Shown: piece after piece, positions 50,899-63,836 of the stretch | Layout: each line of letters opens with the position of its first letter | How positions within the stretch are numbered: position 1 is the first letter of the stretch | From: Minwuia thermotolerans | GTDB taxonomy: Bacteria; Pseudomonadota; Alphaproteobacteria; Minwuiales; Minwuiaceae | Direction of reading: 5' to 3' | Assembly (NCBI RefSeq): GCF_002924445.1 | Contig: NZ_PIGG01000031.1 | Location: forward strand, 186,001-250,000 | DNA: 64,000 bases | Position numbers and translations under genes: made by a program | The notes under the pieces: model-generated | Databases searched by the model: none | Told to the model about the DNA's origin: nothing | What the model saw: only the letters and a program-made list of their open reading frames with translations

Positions 50899-52613
50899 CA
50901 GACGGCCTCCTTCAGCTTCTTCACAGACACCTGTTCGCCGTCTTCCAGGCGAACGACCTCGCATTCGGTGATCGGTCGGCGGCCGTTGATCTGCCGCACG
51001 ACGCGGCGCAACGCCCGAACCGCCGCTTCCGCCAGCGCGTCATCGTCGGCCGGACGGCGGCCGTTGACCCTGGCGATCTCCTTGTCGATGGCGATCTCGA
51101 TATCCTCGGTGAGCTGGCGCAGGCCCTTGCCATCGGCCACGCCGAGCAGCACGACCCGGGGATCCTCCACCAGCTCGCTGTCCTCGTCGACGACCAGGAC
51201 GATCATGGCCGCGCCGTTGAAGGACAGCTTGCGGCGGTGCTGCAGCATCGCCGAGGCCATGACGACCAGACCGGACGGATCGACGGCCAGGCGTCCGGTC
51301 GGCACCTCACCCACCAGCTGCGGTTTGCCAGGGGCCAGGCGGAGCACGTCACCGTTCAAAATCACCTGAGCCGCCGGCACACCTCCCTCCTCGACGCCGA
51401 AGCGGGCCTGTTCGATCAGGTGGCGCGCTTCGCCATGGACGGGCACGAGCAGCTCGGGCCGGACAAGCTCGTACATGCGTTTGAGTTCTTCCCGGGCCGG
51501 ATGACCGGAGACATGGACCATGTGCTCCTTTTCCGTGATCACCTCGACGCCGGCCAGCGCCAGGGCGTTGTGCACGCGCATCAGGGTGCGCTCATTGCCG
51601 GGAATGATCTTGGAGGAGAAGATCGCCGTGTCGCCCCGGCCCAGCGCGATCGTCGGATGGTCGTCGAAGGCGATGCGGGCCATGGCGCCGCGTTGCTCGC
51701 CCTGGCAGCCGGTGCAGAGGAACAGGACCTTGTCCGAGGGCAGATCCGCGGCTTCGCGGTCGGAGAGCGGCGGGCGCATCTTCTTCAGGTATCCGCATTC
51801 CCGCGCGGCCTCGTAGAACTTCCACAGCGACCGGCCGACCAGGGCGAAACTGCGGTTCGCCGCCTCCGCCGCCGCCGCCGCGCTTTCCAGACGCGCGACG
51901 TTGGAGGCGAAGGAGGTGATCACGATACGGCCCGTCGGACGGGCCTTCACCAGGTCGATGAGGGACCGGCGGACATCCGCCTCCGACCCCGATGTGCCGG
52001 GCGTGAAGACGTTCGTTGAATCGCAGACCAGTGCCAGCACGCCCCGGTCGCCCCAGGCCTTAAGCGCCGCTTCGTCGGACATCTCGCCCAGCAGCGGGTC
52101 GGGATCCAGCTTCCAGTCGCCGGAATGAAGCACTGTGCCATGGCGGGTCTCGATCGCCAGCGCCTGCATTTCGAGGGTCGAGTGGGTGAGCCCGATCATG
52201 GTGACCCGGAACGGGCCGAGATCCAGAGGCGCTTCGTCACGCACGATGTGCACCGGCACTTCGTCGCGCAGCCCCGCTTCCTCCAGCTTCAGCCGCAGCG
52301 ATTCGGCGGCGAAGGGCGTGACGTAGACCGGGCAGCGGAAGCGTTCCCATAGATGGTGGATGGCGCCCAGATGGTCCTCGTGGGCATGGGTCACCACCAG
52401 GCCGACCAGATCGTCGGCCTCCGATGCGATGAAGCTCGGGTCCGGGACCACGAGGTCGATGCCGGGAAGGGATTCGTCGGCGAAGGTCATGCCGCAGTCG
52501 ACCATCAGCCATTTTCCCTCCGCACCGTAGAGGGTCAGGTTCATGCCGATCTCGCCGCAGCCGCCCAGCGGCGCGATGACCAGCCCGTCGCGATGGGGAT
52601 GGGCGGCGCTCAA
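50898..52613 (-). CDS. rnj: Ribonuclease J
   Basis: A 571-residue metallo-beta-lactamase/beta-CASP RNase with 5'-exonuclease and endonuclease activity. [11 protein letters not shown] (75-85) is the metal motif, [12 protein letters not shown] and [13 protein letters not shown] are beta-CASP marks, and [14 protein letters not shown] is conserved. It overlaps coaX by 4 bases. The RNA role in an RNase E background is known for other alphaproteobacteria, not visible here. Confidence 0.95.
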   Translation of the reverse strand: MSAAHPHRDGLVIAPLGGCGEIGMNLTLYGAEGKWLMVDCGMTFADESLPGIDLVVPDPSFIASEADDLVGLVVTHAHEDHLGAIHHLWERFRCPVYVTPFAAESLRLKLEEAGLRDEVPVHIVRDEAPLDLGPFRVTMIGLTHSTLEMQALAIETRHGTVLHSGDWKLDPDPLLGEMSDEAALKAWGDRGVLALVCDSTNVFTPGTSGSEADVRRSLIDLVKARPTGRIVITSFASNVARLESAAAAAEAANRSFALVGRSLWKFYEAARECGYLKKMRPPLSDREAADLPSDKVLFLCTGCQGEQRGAMARIAFDDHPTIALGRGDTAIFSSKIIPGNERTLMRVHNALALAGVEVITEKEHMVHVSGHPAREELKRMYELVRPELLVPVHGEARHLIEQARFGVEEGGVPAAQVILNGDVLRLAPGKPQLVGEVPTGRLAVDPSGLVVMASAMLQHRRKLSFNGAAMIVLVVDEDSELVEDPRVVLLGVADGKGLRQLTEDIEIAIDKEIARVNGRRPADDDALAEAAVRALRRVVRQINGRRPITECEVVRLEDGEQVSVKKLKEAV

Positions 52614-53389
52614 TTCATCGTCCTCGGGTTGCGCCGCGCGATCATAAGCAGTCCCTTCATTGTCAGGTCGCGATCGATCATGTCGATCTCGTCGGTTCCG
52701 TCGTCGAACATGGCGGCCAGTCCGCCGGTCGCCACCACTTTCATCGGCTTGCCGAAATCCTGCTTGATACGGGCGACCAGGCCCTCGATAAGGCCGACAT
52801 AGCCGTAATAGACGCCCGACAGCATGGCCGACTGGGTGTCGTTGCCGATCACGCGGGTCGGACGCTCGACGGCGATGCGCGGCAGCTTCGCGGCAGCCAT
52901 GTGCAGGGCCTCCAGGCTGAGATTGATGCCCGGCGCGATGACGCCGCCATGATAATTGCCGTTCTCGTCGATCACGTCGAACGTCGTTGCGGTGCCGAAA
53001 TCCAGGATGATCGCGGGTCCGCCATAGGCATGATGGGCGGCGACGGCGTTGACCAGGCGGTCGGCGCCGACGTCCCTCTCCTTCTCGATCAGGATGCGGA
53101 TGCCGATGTCGACGTCCGGATCGCCGACGACCAGCGGTTCACAGTTGAAATAGCGCCGGCAAAGCGTGCGCAGGTTGAACAGGCCCTGCGGCACCACGGT
53201 GGCGATGATGGCCGTGTCGACATTGGCGAACTTCAGGTTCACCAGCTGCATCAGGCTCGACAGCCAGACGGCGTACTCATCGGCCGTGCGCGCGGTGTTC
53301 GTGCCCGCGCGCCATTCGCCGACGATCTCCTCACCGTCGAAGACGGCGAAGGTGGTATTCGTGTTGCCCGCATCGATCGCGAGTAGCAT
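52610..53389 (-). CDS. coaX: Type III pantothenate kinase
   Basis: A 259-residue ASKHA-fold kinase for the first step of coenzyme A synthesis. [14 protein letters not shown] (6-19) is the phosphate-1 loop, [33 protein letters not shown] holds the catalytic Asp and second loop, and [23 protein letters not shown] follows. Full length. In a birA-coaX-rnj run, close to the common alphaproteobacterial order. Confidence 0.96.
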   Translation of the reverse strand: MLLAIDAGNTNTTFAVFDGEEIVGEWRAGTNTARTADEYAVWLSSLMQLVNLKFANVDTAIIATVVPQGLFNLRTLCRRYFNCEPLVVGDPDVDIGIRILIEKERDVGADRLVNAVAAHHAYGGPAIILDFGTATTFDVIDENGNYHGGVIAPGINLSLEALHMAAAKLPRIAVERPTRVIGNDTQSAMLSGVYYGYVGLIEGLVARIKQDFGKPMKVVATGGLAAMFDDGTDEIDMIDRDLTMKGLLMIARRNPRTMN

Positions 53390-53402
53390 TTCTCGTTCTT
53401 TC

Positions 53403-54152
53403 CTAGCTTTCCGTTCTCGGGCGGAAGACGTCGCCGGCGGCGATGCGTACCATGTCCCCCAAGTCGTTTTCCAGCATCAGCGCGCCGTCCGGGGCGAGGT
53501 CGACGAAGCGGCCATGCACTTCCCGGTCCGAAAGCCGCGCGACGACCGGCTCGCCCAGACCGTCGGCGCGCTCCAGCCACGCGTGCCGGATGGCGGCGAA
53601 ACCCTTGCGCTCCCACCTCCCGATGCGCGCCGTGAGAGCTTCCACCAGCGCCGCAAAGACCTGCTCCGAGGTGGCGTCCGGGGCGTGCTCGGTCAACGCC
53701 GTTGCCGCATAGGGCGTATCCGTCGGTCTGGAGGCGACGTTGACTCCGATGCCGACGATCACCGCAGTGCGCCCCTCGGCCTGCGCGGTCTCGAGCAGAA
53801 TGCCCGAGACCTTGGCGCCGTCGATCAGCACGTCGTTGGGCCACTTGCATCTTACGCGGCCGGCTTCATGCACGAAACTCCGCGCCGCATCCGACACCGC
53901 CAGTGCGGCGACAAAGGACAGTTCCGGATAACGGCTGAGCGGCGCTTCGGGCGTCAGCGTGAAGGACGCGTAGACATTGCCCGCCGGGCTGACCCAGTTC
54001 CGGCCGCGGCGCCCCCGGCCCGAAAGCTGGCGAACGCCTGTCACCACATAGGGTCCGCCAGACAGCATGTCCAGCCGCGCCCGCGCCTCGTCATTGGTGG
54101 AGCCGACATCGCCGAGCGAAACGCGGCGGAAGCGAAAGGCTGGCGCGGTCAT
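53403..54152 (-). CDS. birA: Biotin-[acetyl-CoA carboxylase] ligase
   Basis: A 249-residue ligase without an N-terminal DNA-binding domain (monofunctional). The biotin loop is in [20 protein letters not shown], lysine-containing [21 protein letters not shown] follows, and [11 protein letters not shown] and the small SH3-like C-terminal domain ([22 protein letters not shown]) complete it. 13 bases before coaX and 75 bases after nuoN. Confidence 0.94.
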   Translation of the reverse strand: MTAPAFRFRRVSLGDVGSTNDEARARLDMLSGGPYVVTGVRQLSGRGRRGRNWVSPAGNVYASFTLTPEAPLSRYPELSFVAALAVSDAARSFVHEAGRVRCKWPNDVLIDGAKVSGILLETAQAEGRTAVIVGIGVNVASRPTDTPYAATALTEHAPDATSEQVFAALVEALTARIGRWERKGFAAIRHAWLERADGLGEPVVARLSDREVHGRFVDLAPDGALMLENDLGDMVRIAAGDVFRPRTES

Positions 54153-54227
54153 GCGTGCGGTACCAACCTCATCGGGACGCCACGGAGGTCCGCGCCGCCG
54201 CCGAACGCCCCCATGGCGTCCGGCCCC

Positions 54228-55667
54228 TCAGCCGAAGAGAGCGCGCGCGGCCGCGCCGGCGCTGTCGACCAGCCAGGACGGCACGATGACGAAGGCAACG
54301 ATCAGCACGGCGCTGACGCCCATGATCAGGCCCAGATCCCGTCCATAGCCTCGGGAGAGCGGCTCCTGGGCCTCATCGAAGTACATCAGCTTGATGATGC
54401 GCAGATAGTAGAAGGCACCGACCACGCTGGAGACCACGCCGATCACAGCGAGGACGTAGAGCCCCGCGTTCACGGCGGACATGAAGACGTAGAACTTGCC
54501 GAAGAATCCGGCCAGCGGCGGGATGCCGGCCAGCGAGAACATGAACACCGCCAGCGCCAGCGCCATGCCCGGGTGGGTCTTCGCCAGCCCCTTGAGGTCG
54601 TCCAGCCCCTCGACCATGTGTTCGCCGCGGCGCATCGCCAGGATACAGGCGAAGGTGCCGAGGTTCATCACCAGGTAGATGGCGACGTAGATCAGCACGC
54701 CGCGCACGCCTTCCGGCGTCGCCGCCGCCAGACCGATCAGGGCGTAGCCGACATGGCCGATCGAGGAATAGGCCATCAGGCGCTTGATGTTCGTCTGGCC
54801 GATGGCGGCGAAGGCGCCGAGCACCATCGAGAGCACCGAGATGAACCAGATGATCTGCCGCCAGTCCGCCTCCAGCCCACCGAAAGGCTCCAGGAAGGCG
54901 CGCATGAACAGCGCCAGCGCGGCCACCTTAGGCGCGGCGGCGAAGAAGGCCGTGACCGGCGTCGGCGCGCCCTCGTAGACATCGGGCGTCCACATGTGGA
55001 ACGGCACGGCCGAGACCTTGAAGGCCAGGCCGGCCGAGAGAAAGACGATACCGATGATCAGCCCGAGCCCGGCGCGCTCCGAGCCCTGCAGCGCAGCCGC
55101 GATGCCTTCGAAACCGGTCGAGCCGGTGAAGCCGTAGATCATCGAGCAGCCGTAGAGCAGCATCCCCGACGACAGGGCGCCGAGGACGAAGTATTTCAGC
55201 CCCGCCTCCGTGGCGCGCACCGAATCGCGGCGGAATGCGGCCAGCACGTAGAGCGGCAGGCTCTGCAGTTCGAGCGCGAGATAGAGCGAGATCAGGTCGC
55301 TGGCCGAAACCATCATCATCATGCCGAGCGTGGCGATGGTGATCAGCACCGGATATTCGAATCGGTTCATCTGCTCACGCTCGATGAACGACATGGACAT
55401 GATGATGGAGACCGCGGAGCCGGCGAGGATCAGCACCTTCACGAAGCGGGCGAAGGCGTCGGAGACGAACATGCCGGCGAAGGTCACCCCGTCCTGCGGG
55501 CTGCTGACCACCAGCACCAGTGCGACGATCATCGACAGCACCGCCAGCCAGCAGGTGATCCGCACGGCCGAGGCGCTGCGGCTGAAGACGCCGACCATGA
55601 GCAGGACCATGGAGGCGATGGCCAGGAAGATCTCCGGACCGGCGAGACCGTAGTCGTGGATCATCAC
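54228..55667 (-). CDS. nuoN: NADH-quinone oxidoreductase subunit N
   Basis: A 479-residue antiporter-like membrane subunit of complex I, about 14 helices in the family. [68 protein letters not shown] and [14 protein letters not shown] are diagnostic. It overlaps nuoM by 4 bases and ends the nuo operon, followed by birA. Confidence 0.97.
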   Translation of the reverse strand: MMIHDYGLAGPEIFLAIASMVLLMVGVFSRSASAVRITCWLAVLSMIVALVLVVSSPQDGVTFAGMFVSDAFARFVKVLILAGSAVSIIMSMSFIEREQMNRFEYPVLITIATLGMMMMVSASDLISLYLALELQSLPLYVLAAFRRDSVRATEAGLKYFVLGALSSGMLLYGCSMIYGFTGSTGFEGIAAALQGSERAGLGLIIGIVFLSAGLAFKVSAVPFHMWTPDVYEGAPTPVTAFFAAAPKVAALALFMRAFLEPFGGLEADWRQIIWFISVLSMVLGAFAAIGQTNIKRLMAYSSIGHVGYALIGLAAATPEGVRGVLIYVAIYLVMNLGTFACILAMRRGEHMVEGLDDLKGLAKTHPGMALALAVFMFSLAGIPPLAGFFGKFYVFMSAVNAGLYVLAVIGVVSSVVGAFYYLRIIKLMYFDEAQEPLSRGYGRDLGLIMGVSAVLIVAFVIVPSWLVDSAGAAARALFG

Positions 55668-57220
55668 TTCAGCCCCGGTTCGTTGGCGGCCAGATCGGCG
55701 GCGGACATGGCTTCGGCCGCGGCGATCGCCTTGTCATGGTTGTCGAGCAGATGCATCACCGACGGCTCCATGATGTCGAGGAAGACCGAGGGATAGATAC
55801 CCATCCAGATCACGGCGGCGCAGATCGGCGCGAAGATCGCGATCTCGCGCGGGCTGAGATCGCGCAGCGCCTTCAGATCCTCCTTCTCCAGCTTGCCGAA
55901 GATCACGCGGCGATAGAGCCAGAGCGCGTATGCTGCGCCGAGGATGACCCCTGTGGTCATCAGCACGGCCACCCAGGTATTGGCTTCGAAGGCGCCGACG
56001 ATGGCAAGGAACTCGCCGACGAACCCCGCGGTGCCGGGCAGGCCGATCGAGGCCATGGTCATCAGCATGAACACGAAGGCGTAGCGCGGCATGTTGTCGG
56101 CCAGGCCGCCATAACGGGCGATCTCGCGCGTGTGCAGCCGGTCGTAGATCACGCCGACGCAGAGGAACAGCGCGCCCGAGATCAGCCCGTGCGCCAGCAT
56201 GACGAAGATCGCGCCCTCGATGCCCTGCGGATTGAAGGTGAACAGCCCAATGGTGACGAAGCCCATGTGCGCCACCGACGAATAGGCGATCAGCTTCTTC
56301 ATGTCCTGCTGCATCAGGGCGACCAGCGAGGTGTAGATCACCGCGACGACCGAGAGCGCGAAGATGAACGGCGCGAACTCCATCGAAGCGACCGGGAACA
56401 TGGGTAGGCTGAAGCGCAGGAAGCCGTAGCCGCCGAGCTTCAGCAGCACGCCGGCCAGGATCACGGAACCCGCCGTGGGCGCCTCGACATGGGCGTCGGG
56501 CAGCCAGGTATGGACCGGCCACATGGGCATCTTCACCGCGAAGGAGGCGAAGAAGGCGAGCCAGAGCCAGGTCTGGACACTTGCCGGGATCGCCGTATCC
56601 GGCGAGGTCGCCCGCGCGATCAGCTCCGGAATGCTGGTGGTGTCCGCCTGGAAGTAGATCCAGAGGATCGCCAGCAGCATCAGCACCGAGCCGAGCAGAG
56701 TGTAGAGGAAGAACTTGAAGGAGGCGTAGATGCGCCGGCCGCCGCCCCAGATGCCGATGATCAGGAACATCGGGATCAGGCCGCCCTCGAAGAACAGGTA
56801 GAACAGCACCAGATCCAGCGCGCAGAAGACGCCGATCATCAGCGTCTCCATCAGCAGGAAGGCCACCATGTATTCCTTCACGCGCACCTGGATCGCGTCC
56901 CAGCTGGCCAGGATGCAGAGCGGCATGAGGAAGGTGGTCAGCATCACGAACGGCATGGAGATGCCGTCCAGGCCCATGCGATAGGTGATGCCGAAGCCGA
57001 TCCAGTCGCTCTCCTCGACGAACTGGTATTCGTGCGTGGAACTGTCGAACAGGAACCACACCACCAGCGACAGCGCGAAGGTGACGCCCGTGGTCCAGAG
57101 CGCGGCCCAGCGGTAGTTGCGTTTCACCGCCTCGTCGTCACCGCGGATCAGCAGCAGGATGATCACCGCCCCCGCCAGCGGGGCGAAGGTCAGAATGCTG
57201 AGAAGGGGGAAATCCGTCAT
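55664..57220 (-). CDS. nuoM: NADH-quinone oxidoreductase subunit M
   Basis: A 518-residue proton-pumping membrane subunit of complex [44 protein letters not shown] with the conserved Glu, [28 protein letters not shown] with the lysine, and [16 protein letters not shown] are visible. 5 bases after nuoL. Confidence 0.97.
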   Translation of the reverse strand: MTDFPLLSILTFAPLAGAVIILLLIRGDDEAVKRNYRWAALWTTGVTFALSLVVWFLFDSSTHEYQFVEESDWIGFGITYRMGLDGISMPFVMLTTFLMPLCILASWDAIQVRVKEYMVAFLLMETLMIGVFCALDLVLFYLFFEGGLIPMFLIIGIWGGGRRIYASFKFFLYTLLGSVLMLLAILWIYFQADTTSIPELIARATSPDTAIPASVQTWLWLAFFASFAVKMPMWPVHTWLPDAHVEAPTAGSVILAGVLLKLGGYGFLRFSLPMFPVASMEFAPFIFALSVVAVIYTSLVALMQQDMKKLIAYSSVAHMGFVTIGLFTFNPQGIEGAIFVMLAHGLISGALFLCVGVIYDRLHTREIARYGGLADNMPRYAFVFMLMTMASIGLPGTAGFVGEFLAIVGAFEANTWVAVLMTTGVILGAAYALWLYRRVIFGKLEKEDLKALRDLSPREIAIFAPICAAVIWMGIYPSVFLDIMEPSVMHLLDNHDKAIAAAEAMSAADLAANEPGLK

Positions 57221-57225
57221 CAGTC

Positions 57226-59175
57226 TCAGACCCCGATGGCATAGAAGTAGAAGGTCACCAATACGGCGATGCCGATCAGCATGGCGAAGGCGTAGTGGTA
57301 GACGTAGCCCGTCTGCAGCATCGTGATCCGCCGGGTGGCTCTGAGGACGCTGGCGGAAATGCCGTCGGGTCCCAGCCCGTCGATGATCCGGCCGTCGCCA
57401 CCCTTCCAGAGGATACGGCCGAGCGCCTTGGCGGGCCGGACGAAGATCCAGTCATAGAGCTCGTCGAAGTACCACTTGTTCAGCAGGAACAGGTAGAGCG
57501 GCCGATGGGTGTTGGCGAAGTTGCCCGGCAGATCGGTCTTGCGCACGTACATGACCCAGGCGATCAGGATGCCGACCAGCGAGGCCACCAGCGGCGACAG
57601 CTTGACCCACAGCGGCACCTCATGGGCCGCCTCCATGGCGCCGTGCTGGGGCAGGATCAGGATCGAGTCGCCCCAGAAATCGTGCCAGTGATGCCCGGTG
57701 AGCGGACCGATGAACAGCAGGCCGGAGAACACCGCGCCGACCGCCAGGATGTAGAGCGGGATCATCATCACCGGCGGCGAGTCGTGTATGTGGGCCATGG
57801 TTTCCCGCGGCGCGCGCGGCTTTCCGTGGAAGGTCATGAACAGCAGCCGCCAGGAGTAGAAGGCGGTCATGATCGCGGCCCCCACACCCATGATATAGGC
57901 GAACTGCCCGACCCCGCTGCCGGCGCCGAAGGCGCTCTCCACGATCAGGTCCTTGGAATAGAAGCCGGCGAAGCCAAAAACATAGGGTATGCCGATGCCG
58001 GCGAGCGCCAGGCTGCCGATCCACATCATGATGTAGGTCTTCTTGATGTGGCGGGCGAGCCCGCCCATCTTGCGCATGTCCTGTTCGTCCGCGACGGCGT
58101 GAATGACCGAGCCGGCGCCCAGGAACAGCAGGGCCTTGAAGAAGGCGTGGGTGAACAGGTGGAAGATCGCCACCGGATAGGCCGAGAGGCCGGCGGCGAA
58201 GAACATGTAGCCCAGCTGGGAGCAGGTCGAGTAGGCGATCACCCGCTTGATGTCGTTCTGCACCAGTCCGATGGTGGCGGCGAAGAACGCCGTCGACGCG
58301 CCGACCACCGTGACCACGGCCAGGGCGTCCGGCGAGTATTCGAACATGTGGCTGCAGCGCACCACCAGAAAGACGCCGGCCGTGACCATGGTCGCCGCGT
58401 GGATCAGCGCGGAGACCGGCGTCGGGCCTTCCATCGCGTCCGGCAGCCAGGTGTGCAGCGGCAGCTGCGCCGACTTGCCCATCGCGCCCATGAACAGCAG
58501 CAGGCAGATGGTCGTCAGGATGTCCACTTCGTAGCCCAGGAACTGGAAGGTCTGGCCCGCGACTTCCGGCGTGGCCGCAAAGACCCCGGCGAAGGTCACG
58601 TCCTCGAACACCAGGAAGATGCCGGCAATGCCCAGGGCGAAGCCGAAATCGCCGACGCGGTTGACGATGAAGGCCTTCATCGCCGCGGCATTGGCCGAGG
58701 GCTTGTGGTACCAGAACCCGATCAGCAGGTAGGAGGCGAGACCGACGCCCTCCCAGCCGAAGTAGAGCTGCACGAAGTTGTCGCTGGTCACCAGCATCAG
58801 CATGGCGAAGGTGAACAGCGACAGATAGCTGAAGAAGCGCGCCTTGTGCGGATCGTGGGCCATGTAGCCGATCGAGTACCAGTGCACCAGGCAGGCGACC
58901 GTGTTGACCACGATCAGCATCACGGCCGTGAGCTGATCGACCTGCAGGGCCCAGTTCACCCGGAACTCCCCGGCGGTGATCCAGGTCAGAAGCTCGACGT
59001 GGGTCGGCGCGTGGCCGAAGGTCACGTCTAAGAAGACGATCCACGACAGCACCGCCGCCAGGGTCATCAGGCCGGAAGTGACCAGCATCGAGCCCCGGTC
59101 GCCGATCATGCGGCCGAAGAAGCCGGCCAGGATGGCGCCCAGAAGCGGGGCGAAGACGATCAGCGAATAGATCAT
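57226..59175 (-). CDS. nuoL: NADH-quinone oxidoreductase subunit L
   Basis: A 649-residue distal pump subunit with the long lateral helix at its C-terminus. [80 protein letters not shown] and [19 protein letters not shown] are family marks. Length is normal. 10 bases after nuoK. Confidence 0.97.
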   Translation of the reverse strand: MIYSLIVFAPLLGAILAGFFGRMIGDRGSMLVTSGLMTLAAVLSWIVFLDVTFGHAPTHVELLTWITAGEFRVNWALQVDQLTAVMLIVVNTVACLVHWYSIGYMAHDPHKARFFSYLSLFTFAMLMLVTSDNFVQLYFGWEGVGLASYLLIGFWYHKPSANAAAMKAFIVNRVGDFGFALGIAGIFLVFEDVTFAGVFAATPEVAGQTFQFLGYEVDILTTICLLLFMGAMGKSAQLPLHTWLPDAMEGPTPVSALIHAATMVTAGVFLVVRCSHMFEYSPDALAVVTVVGASTAFFAATIGLVQNDIKRVIAYSTCSQLGYMFFAAGLSAYPVAIFHLFTHAFFKALLFLGAGSVIHAVADEQDMRKMGGLARHIKKTYIMMWIGSLALAGIGIPYVFGFAGFYSKDLIVESAFGAGSGVGQFAYIMGVGAAIMTAFYSWRLLFMTFHGKPRAPRETMAHIHDSPPVMMIPLYILAVGAVFSGLLFIGPLTGHHWHDFWGDSILILPQHGAMEAAHEVPLWVKLSPLVASLVGILIAWVMYVRKTDLPGNFANTHRPLYLFLLNKWYFDELYDWIFVRPAKALGRILWKGGDGRIIDGLGPDGISASVLRATRRITMLQTGYVYHYAFAMLIGIAVLVTFYFYAIGV

Positions 59176-59185
59176 GGAGCGCCCC

Positions 59186-59494
59186 TCAGCCCTTCATCAT
59201 GTTGATGTCTTCGACCGCGATGGAGCCGCGGTTGCGGAAATAGACCACCAGGATGGCAAGGCCGATGGCCGCCTCCGCGGCCGCGACGGTCAGCACGAAC
59301 ATGGCGAAGATCTGGCCGACCATGTCCCCCAGATGCGCCGAAAAGGCCACCAGGTTGATGTTGACCGCCAGCAGCATCAGCTCGATCGACATCAGGATGA
59401 TGATGACGTTCTTCCGGTTCAGGAAGATGCCGAAGATGCCCAGCGTGAACAGGATCGCCGCGACGGTGAGATAATGGCCGAGACCGATTTCCAT
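59186..59494 (-). CDS. nuoK: NADH-quinone oxidoreductase subunit K
   Basis: A 102-residue subunit with three membrane helices. The two conserved membrane glutamates are in [11 protein letters not shown] and [11 protein letters not shown], and [13 protein letters not shown] is typical. It helps couple quinone chemistry to proton transfer. Confidence 0.97.
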   Translation of the reverse strand: MEIGLGHYLTVAAILFTLGIFGIFLNRKNVIIILMSIELMLLAVNINLVAFSAHLGDMVGQIFAMFVLTVAAAEAAIGLAILVVYFRNRGSIAVEDINMMKG

Positions 59495-59513
59495 GACTGT
59501 TTCTCCCGTCCCC

Positions 59514-60128
59514 TCAGATGCCCTGCCCGGGGCGGATCTTCCTGACCTCGACCGAATCGGCGCGGCTGCGCGAGATCTGCGCGGAGATTTTCTGGCGCTT
59601 GACGCCGGGCCGGCTTCGCAGCGTCAGCACGATGGCCCCGATCATCGCCACCAGCAGGATCATGCCAGCCGCCTGGAACAGGTAGATGTAGCGGGTGTAG
59701 ACGAGGTCGCCGAGCGCGGCCGTGTTCTCGCGCACGCCGGGTGGCGGCGCGGGCGCGGCGACGGTTCCCGCCGTTTCCGGCGCGATGATCCAGGCGCCGA
59801 CAACCATCAGGATCTCGATCAGCAGAACGACGCCGACCAGCAGCCCGACTGGCAGGTACTGCAGGAAGCCCTGGCGCATCTCGACAAAATTGATGTCGAG
59901 CATCATGACCACGAACATGAACAGCACGGCCACCGCGCCGACATAGACGATGACCAGGATCATCGCGAGGAATTCGGCGCCCATCAGCACGAACAGCCCG
60001 GCCGAGTTGAAGAAGGCCAGAATCAGGAACAGCACCGAATGGACCGGATTGCGCGCGGCGATGACCATGAAGCCGCACGCCACGGTCACGATCGCGAACA
60101 GGTAGAATGCGATAGTCGGCAGTATCAC
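59514..60128 (-). CDS. nuoJ: NADH-quinone oxidoreductase subunit J
   Basis: A 204-residue membrane subunit. [37 protein letters not shown] and [31 protein letters not shown] are the core with the pi-bulge helix region. The soluble tail ([28 protein letters not shown]) is the usual alphaproteobacterial one. Confidence 0.96.
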   Translation of the reverse strand: MILPTIAFYLFAIVTVACGFMVIAARNPVHSVLFLILAFFNSAGLFVLMGAEFLAMILVIVYVGAVAVLFMFVVMMLDINFVEMRQGFLQYLPVGLLVGVVLLIEILMVVGAWIIAPETAGTVAAPAPPPGVRENTAALGDLVYTRYIYLFQAAGMILLVAMIGAIVLTLRSRPGVKRQKISAQISRSRADSVEVRKIRPGQGI

Positions 60129-60170
60129 CAGCCGGTCCCCTCTCCTTGCCTCAGCCTCGCCCGCAGGCCC

Positions 60171-60659
60171 TTACCGATAGGGCGCGTCGGCCGCCAGATT
60201 GGCCGCGATCTCGCGTTCCCAGCGGTCACCGTTCGCCAGCAGCTTCTCCTTGTCGTAGAAGAGCTCCTCGCGCGTTTCGGTGGCGAATTCGTAGTTCGGC
60301 CCCTCCACGATGGCGTCCACCGGGCAGGCCTCCTGACAGAAGCCGCAATAGATGCACTTCGTCATGTCGATGTCGTAACGGGTCGTGCGCCGGCTGCCGT
60401 CATCGCGTGGTTCGGCCTCGATCGTGATGGCCAGCGCCGGGCAGATCGCCTCGCAGAGCTTGCAGGCGATGCAGCGCTCCTCGCCGTTGGGATAGCGCCT
60501 GAGCGCGTGCTCGCCGCGGAAGCGCGGGCTGAGCGGCCCCTTCTCGTAGGGGTAGTTCAGCGTCACCTTCTTCGTGAACATGTATTTCAGCGTCAGCCAG
60601 AAGCCGTTGCGGAAATCCTGCAGCAGTATCGAACGTGCGGTGCGGTCGAGAGCGCCCAT
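60171..60659 (-). CDS. nuoI: NADH-quinone oxidoreductase subunit I
   Basis: A 162-residue peripheral-arm subunit with two 4Fe-4S clusters (N6a, N6b): [12 protein letters not shown] and [12 protein letters not shown], each with the four needed cysteines. Start ATG 60657-60659 ([16 protein letters not shown]) behind AAGGAGG; an earlier in-frame start without a site was rejected. It passes electrons toward NuoB. Confidence 0.97.
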   Translation of the reverse strand: MGALDRTARSILLQDFRNGFWLTLKYMFTKKVTLNYPYEKGPLSPRFRGEHALRRYPNGEERCIACKLCEAICPALAITIEAEPRDDGSRRTTRYDIDMTKCIYCGFCQEACPVDAIVEGPNYEFATETREELFYDKEKLLANGDRWEREIAANLAADAPYR

Positions 60660-60672
60660 CGAGGGACCTCCT

Positions 60673-61731
60673 TCAGCTCGCCATGCCGGGCAGCCACCCG
60701 GCATAGACCAGAATGCCCGAATAGATCACCACGGCCGCGAGCGAGATGGGCAGGAACACCTTCCAGCCCAGCCGCATCAGCTGATCGTAGCGGTATCGGG
60801 GCAGGGTCGCGCGGACCCAGATGAAGACGAACAGCAGCATGCTGATCTTCAGCGCGAACCAGATGATGCCCGGAACGAAGGTCTCCCCCGGGATCGGCGA
60901 GTGCCAGCCGCCCAGGAACAGGATCACCGTCAGGCCGCTCATCAGGATCATGTTCATGTATTCGCCCAGAAAGAACAGGGCGAAGGTCATGGAGGAATAT
61001 TCGGTCTGGTAGCCCGCGACCAGCTCGGCTTCGGCCTCCGGCAGATCGAAGGGATGGCGGTTCGTCTCCGCCAGCGCCGAAATGAAGAAGATGATGAACA
61101 TCGGGAACAGCGGGATGAAGTACCAGCCGAGGATGCCGCCGTTCTCCAGACCGAGCAGCGACGCCACCCCGGCGTTCGACTGCGCCGCCACGATCTCGGA
61201 AAGGTTCAGCGTGCCGGCGCAGAGCAGCACGGTGATGATGACGAAACCGATCGAGACCTCGTAGGAGACCATCTGCGCCGCCGAGCGCATGGCGCCGAGG
61301 AAGGCGTAGCGCGAATTGGACGCCCAGCCGGCCATGACGATGCCATAGACGCCCAGTGACGAGACCGCGAACAGGTAGAGCACCCCGACATTGATGTCGG
61401 CCAGCACCCAGCCCTCGTCGAAGGGAATCACCGCCCAGCCGATCAGCGCCAGGATGAAGGTCAGCATCGGCGCGATGACGAATATCGCCTTGTCCGAGCC
61501 GGTCGGAAGGATGGTTTCCTTGAAGAACAGCTTGGCGCCGTCGGCCAGCGGCTGCAGCAGGCCGAAGGGGCCGACCACGTTGGGGCCGCGGCGGATCTGC
61601 ATCCAGCCCATCACCTTGCGCTCGGCCAGCGTCAGATAGGCCATCGCCAGCAGCATCGGCACGACGATCAGCAGGATCTTGCCCAGGATGATGATGAAGG
61701 GCAGAAGGTATCCGCTCCAGAAGTCAGCCAT
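60673..61731 (-). CDS. nuoH: NADH-quinone oxidoreductase subunit H
   Basis: A 352-residue membrane subunit forming the quinone chamber. [64 protein letters not shown] and [30 protein letters not shown] are the classic motifs. Its start overlaps the end of nuoG by 8 bases. Confidence 0.97.
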   Translation of the reverse strand: MADFWSGYLLPFIIILGKILLIVVPMLLAMAYLTLAERKVMGWMQIRRGPNVVGPFGLLQPLADGAKLFFKETILPTGSDKAIFVIAPMLTFILALIGWAVIPFDEGWVLADINVGVLYLFAVSSLGVYGIVMAGWASNSRYAFLGAMRSAAQMVSYEVSIGFVIITVLLCAGTLNLSEIVAAQSNAGVASLLGLENGGILGWYFIPLFPMFIIFFISALAETNRHPFDLPEAEAELVAGYQTEYSSMTFALFFLGEYMNMILMSGLTVILFLGGWHSPIPGETFVPGIIWFALKISMLLFVFIWVRATLPRYRYDQLMRLGWKVFLPISLAAVVIYSGILVYAGWLPGMAS

Positions 61732-63793
61732 CGGTGCCCGTCGCCTCCGCGCCGCCGCCGCCGACCGAGTAGAGCGCCGAGCACTTGGCCATGGTCTCGC
61801 TCGCCCGGGCGATGGGATTGGTCAGGTAGTAGTCGCCGACGACCGGCCGGAACGGCGCGTCGCCGGGCTCGCCGCCGCCTGCTTCACCGAGAGCGCCGGG
61901 TCGCGGTACGTCCGGCATGTCAATGCCTTCGACGATTTCCTTCATGCGGGATCTGACGCCCTCGAGGTCGTCATAAGGCAGCGTCCGGCCCAGCTCGCCC
62001 GACAGCGCCCTGAGAACTTTCCAGTCCTCGCGCGCCTCGCCCGGCGGATGCACGGCGAAATCGGTCCGCTGAACGCGGCCCTCGGTATTGATGTAGATCG
62101 CCGATTTCTCGGTATAGGCGGCACCGGGCAGGATCACGTCGGCGGCGTGTGCGCCGGCGTCGCCATGACTGCCCTGGTAGATGACGAAGGCCTTCTCCAG
62201 CTTCGAAAAGTCGACCTCGTCGGCGCCGAGCAGATAGACGACTTCGACCTCGCCGACTGCCGCGCCGTCCAGGATCGCGGTCGTGTCGCGGCCGCCCTCG
62301 CCCGGCACCAGTCCGAGCTCCAGGCCGGCGACACGGGACGCCGCGTTGTGCAGCATGTTGAAGCCGTTCCAGTCATCGGCGACGGCGCCGGCCATGTCGG
62401 CGACGCGCCGGGCGGCGGCGTGGATGGCCAGACCGTCTTCCCGGGCGACCGCGCCTGCGCCCAGGATGATCATCGGCCGCTCGGCGCCCTTCAGCACCTC
62501 CGGGAAACCGATCCCGCCGCCGGCGAGCTCGGTCAGGGTCTGCGGGCCCGCGCCGAGATATTCGTACGGGTAGGTCAGATCGGCCTGCTCGCCGATGACG
62601 CCGATCTTCAGCGTCCCCGCCGACTGCACCCACGCCTTGCGGATACGGGCATTCAGCACCGCCGCTTCCTTGCGGGGGTTCGTGCCCACCAGCAGGATTG
62701 CATCCGCGTCCTCGATGCCGGCGATGGTCGAGTTGAACAGATAGTCGCCGCGCGCGCCGCCGCCGACCCTGCCGCCATCCTGACGGCAGTCGACATTGCC
62801 GGAACCCAGCGCGTTCATCAGATCCTTCAGCGCCATCATTTCCTCGGCGCCCGCCAGGTCGCCCGCGATGGCGCCGATGCGGTCGCCCGAAACGCCGTCG
62901 AGACGCGCCGCGATCGCCTGGAAGGCCTCCTCCCAGCTCGCCGGCTTCAGCCGTCCGTCGCGGCGCACATAGGGCCGGTCCAGACGCTGGCGGCGGAGGC
63001 CGTCGCAGGCGTAGCGCGTCTTGTCGGAGATCCACTCCTCGTTGACGTCGTCATTGAGGCGCGGCAGCACGCGCATGACCTCGCGGCCGCGCGCATCGAC
63101 CCTGATATTGGAGCCCAGCGCATCCATGACGTCGATCGTTTCGGTCTTGCGCAGTTCCCATGGCCGCGCCTCGAAGGCATAGGGCCGGCTGGTCAGTGCG
63201 CCGACCGGGCAGAGGTCGATGACATTGCCCGACAGCTCCGAATCGACCACCTGCTCCAGCGCGGTGATCTCCATGTCCTCTCCGCGGAAGATGGCGCCGA
63301 TTTCGGGCACGCCGGCGACTTCCTCGACGAAGCGGATGCAGCGCGTGCAGTGGATGCAGCGGGTCATGATCGTCTTGATCAGCGGGCCCATGTACTTCTC
63401 GGAGACCGCGCGCTTGTTCTCCTCGAAGCGGCTGCCGCCCCGGCCATAGGCCATGGCCTGATCCTGCAGATCGCACTCGCCGCCCTGGTCGCAGATCGGA
63501 CAGTCGAGCGGATGGTTGATCAGCAGGAACTCCATCACGCCCTCGCGGGCCTTCTTCACGGTCTCCGTATTGGTGTGGATGACCATGTTGTCGCCCGCCG
63601 GCATGGCGCAGCTCGCAATCGGCTTCGGCGAACGCTCCATCTCGACCAGACACATGCGGCAATTGCCGGCGATCGAGAGCCGCTCATGATAGCAGAAGCG
63701 GGGAATCTCGGCGCCGGCGGCCTCGCAGGCCTGCAGCACCGTGGCGCCCTGGGGCACCTCCACTTCCATTCCGTCGACCGTCAGCTTCGGCAT
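61724..63793 (-). CDS. nuoG: NADH-quinone oxidoreductase subunit G
   Basis: A 689-residue subunit. The N-terminal 2Fe-2S ferredoxin domain has Cys34, Cys45, Cys48 and Cys62. [18 protein letters not shown] gives cluster N5 (His/Cys), and [10 protein letters not shown] with [12 protein letters not shown] gives N4. The rest is a molybdopterin-oxidoreductase-like domain without cofactor. Length fits the short alphaproteobacterial/mitochondrial type; the extra N7 cluster of E. coli is not evident. Confidence 0.96.
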   Translation of the reverse strand: MPKLTVDGMEVEVPQGATVLQACEAAGAEIPRFCYHERLSIAGNCRMCLVEMERSPKPIASCAMPAGDNMVIHTNTETVKKAREGVMEFLLINHPLDCPICDQGGECDLQDQAMAYGRGGSRFEENKRAVSEKYMGPLIKTIMTRCIHCTRCIRFVEEVAGVPEIGAIFRGEDMEITALEQVVDSELSGNVIDLCPVGALTSRPYAFEARPWELRKTETIDVMDALGSNIRVDARGREVMRVLPRLNDDVNEEWISDKTRYACDGLRRQRLDRPYVRRDGRLKPASWEEAFQAIAARLDGVSGDRIGAIAGDLAGAEEMMALKDLMNALGSGNVDCRQDGGRVGGGARGDYLFNSTIAGIEDADAILLVGTNPRKEAAVLNARIRKAWVQSAGTLKIGVIGEQADLTYPYEYLGAGPQTLTELAGGGIGFPEVLKGAERPMIILGAGAVAREDGLAIHAAARRVADMAGAVADDWNGFNMLHNAASRVAGLELGLVPGEGGRDTTAILDGAAVGEVEVVYLLGADEVDFSKLEKAFVIYQGSHGDAGAHAADVILPGAAYTEKSAIYINTEGRVQRTDFAVHPPGEAREDWKVLRALSGELGRTLPYDDLEGVRSRMKEIVEGIDMPDVPRPGALGEAGGGEPGDAPFRPVVGDYYLTNPIARASETMAKCSALYSVGGGGAEATGTDG

Positions 63794-63836
63794 GACTTCG
63801 CGCCGTCCCTCGTTCGTACTTCCAGTCCAGTCGGCC

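Noticed and set aside
53166-55796. 876-residue plus-strand open frame opposite coaX, birA and nuoN
   Set aside because: Same low-complexity antisense composition; three well supported genes lie on the other strand.
57295-59031. 578-residue plus-strand open frame opposite nuoL
   Set aside because: Antisense shadow of nuoL; no start site or domain.
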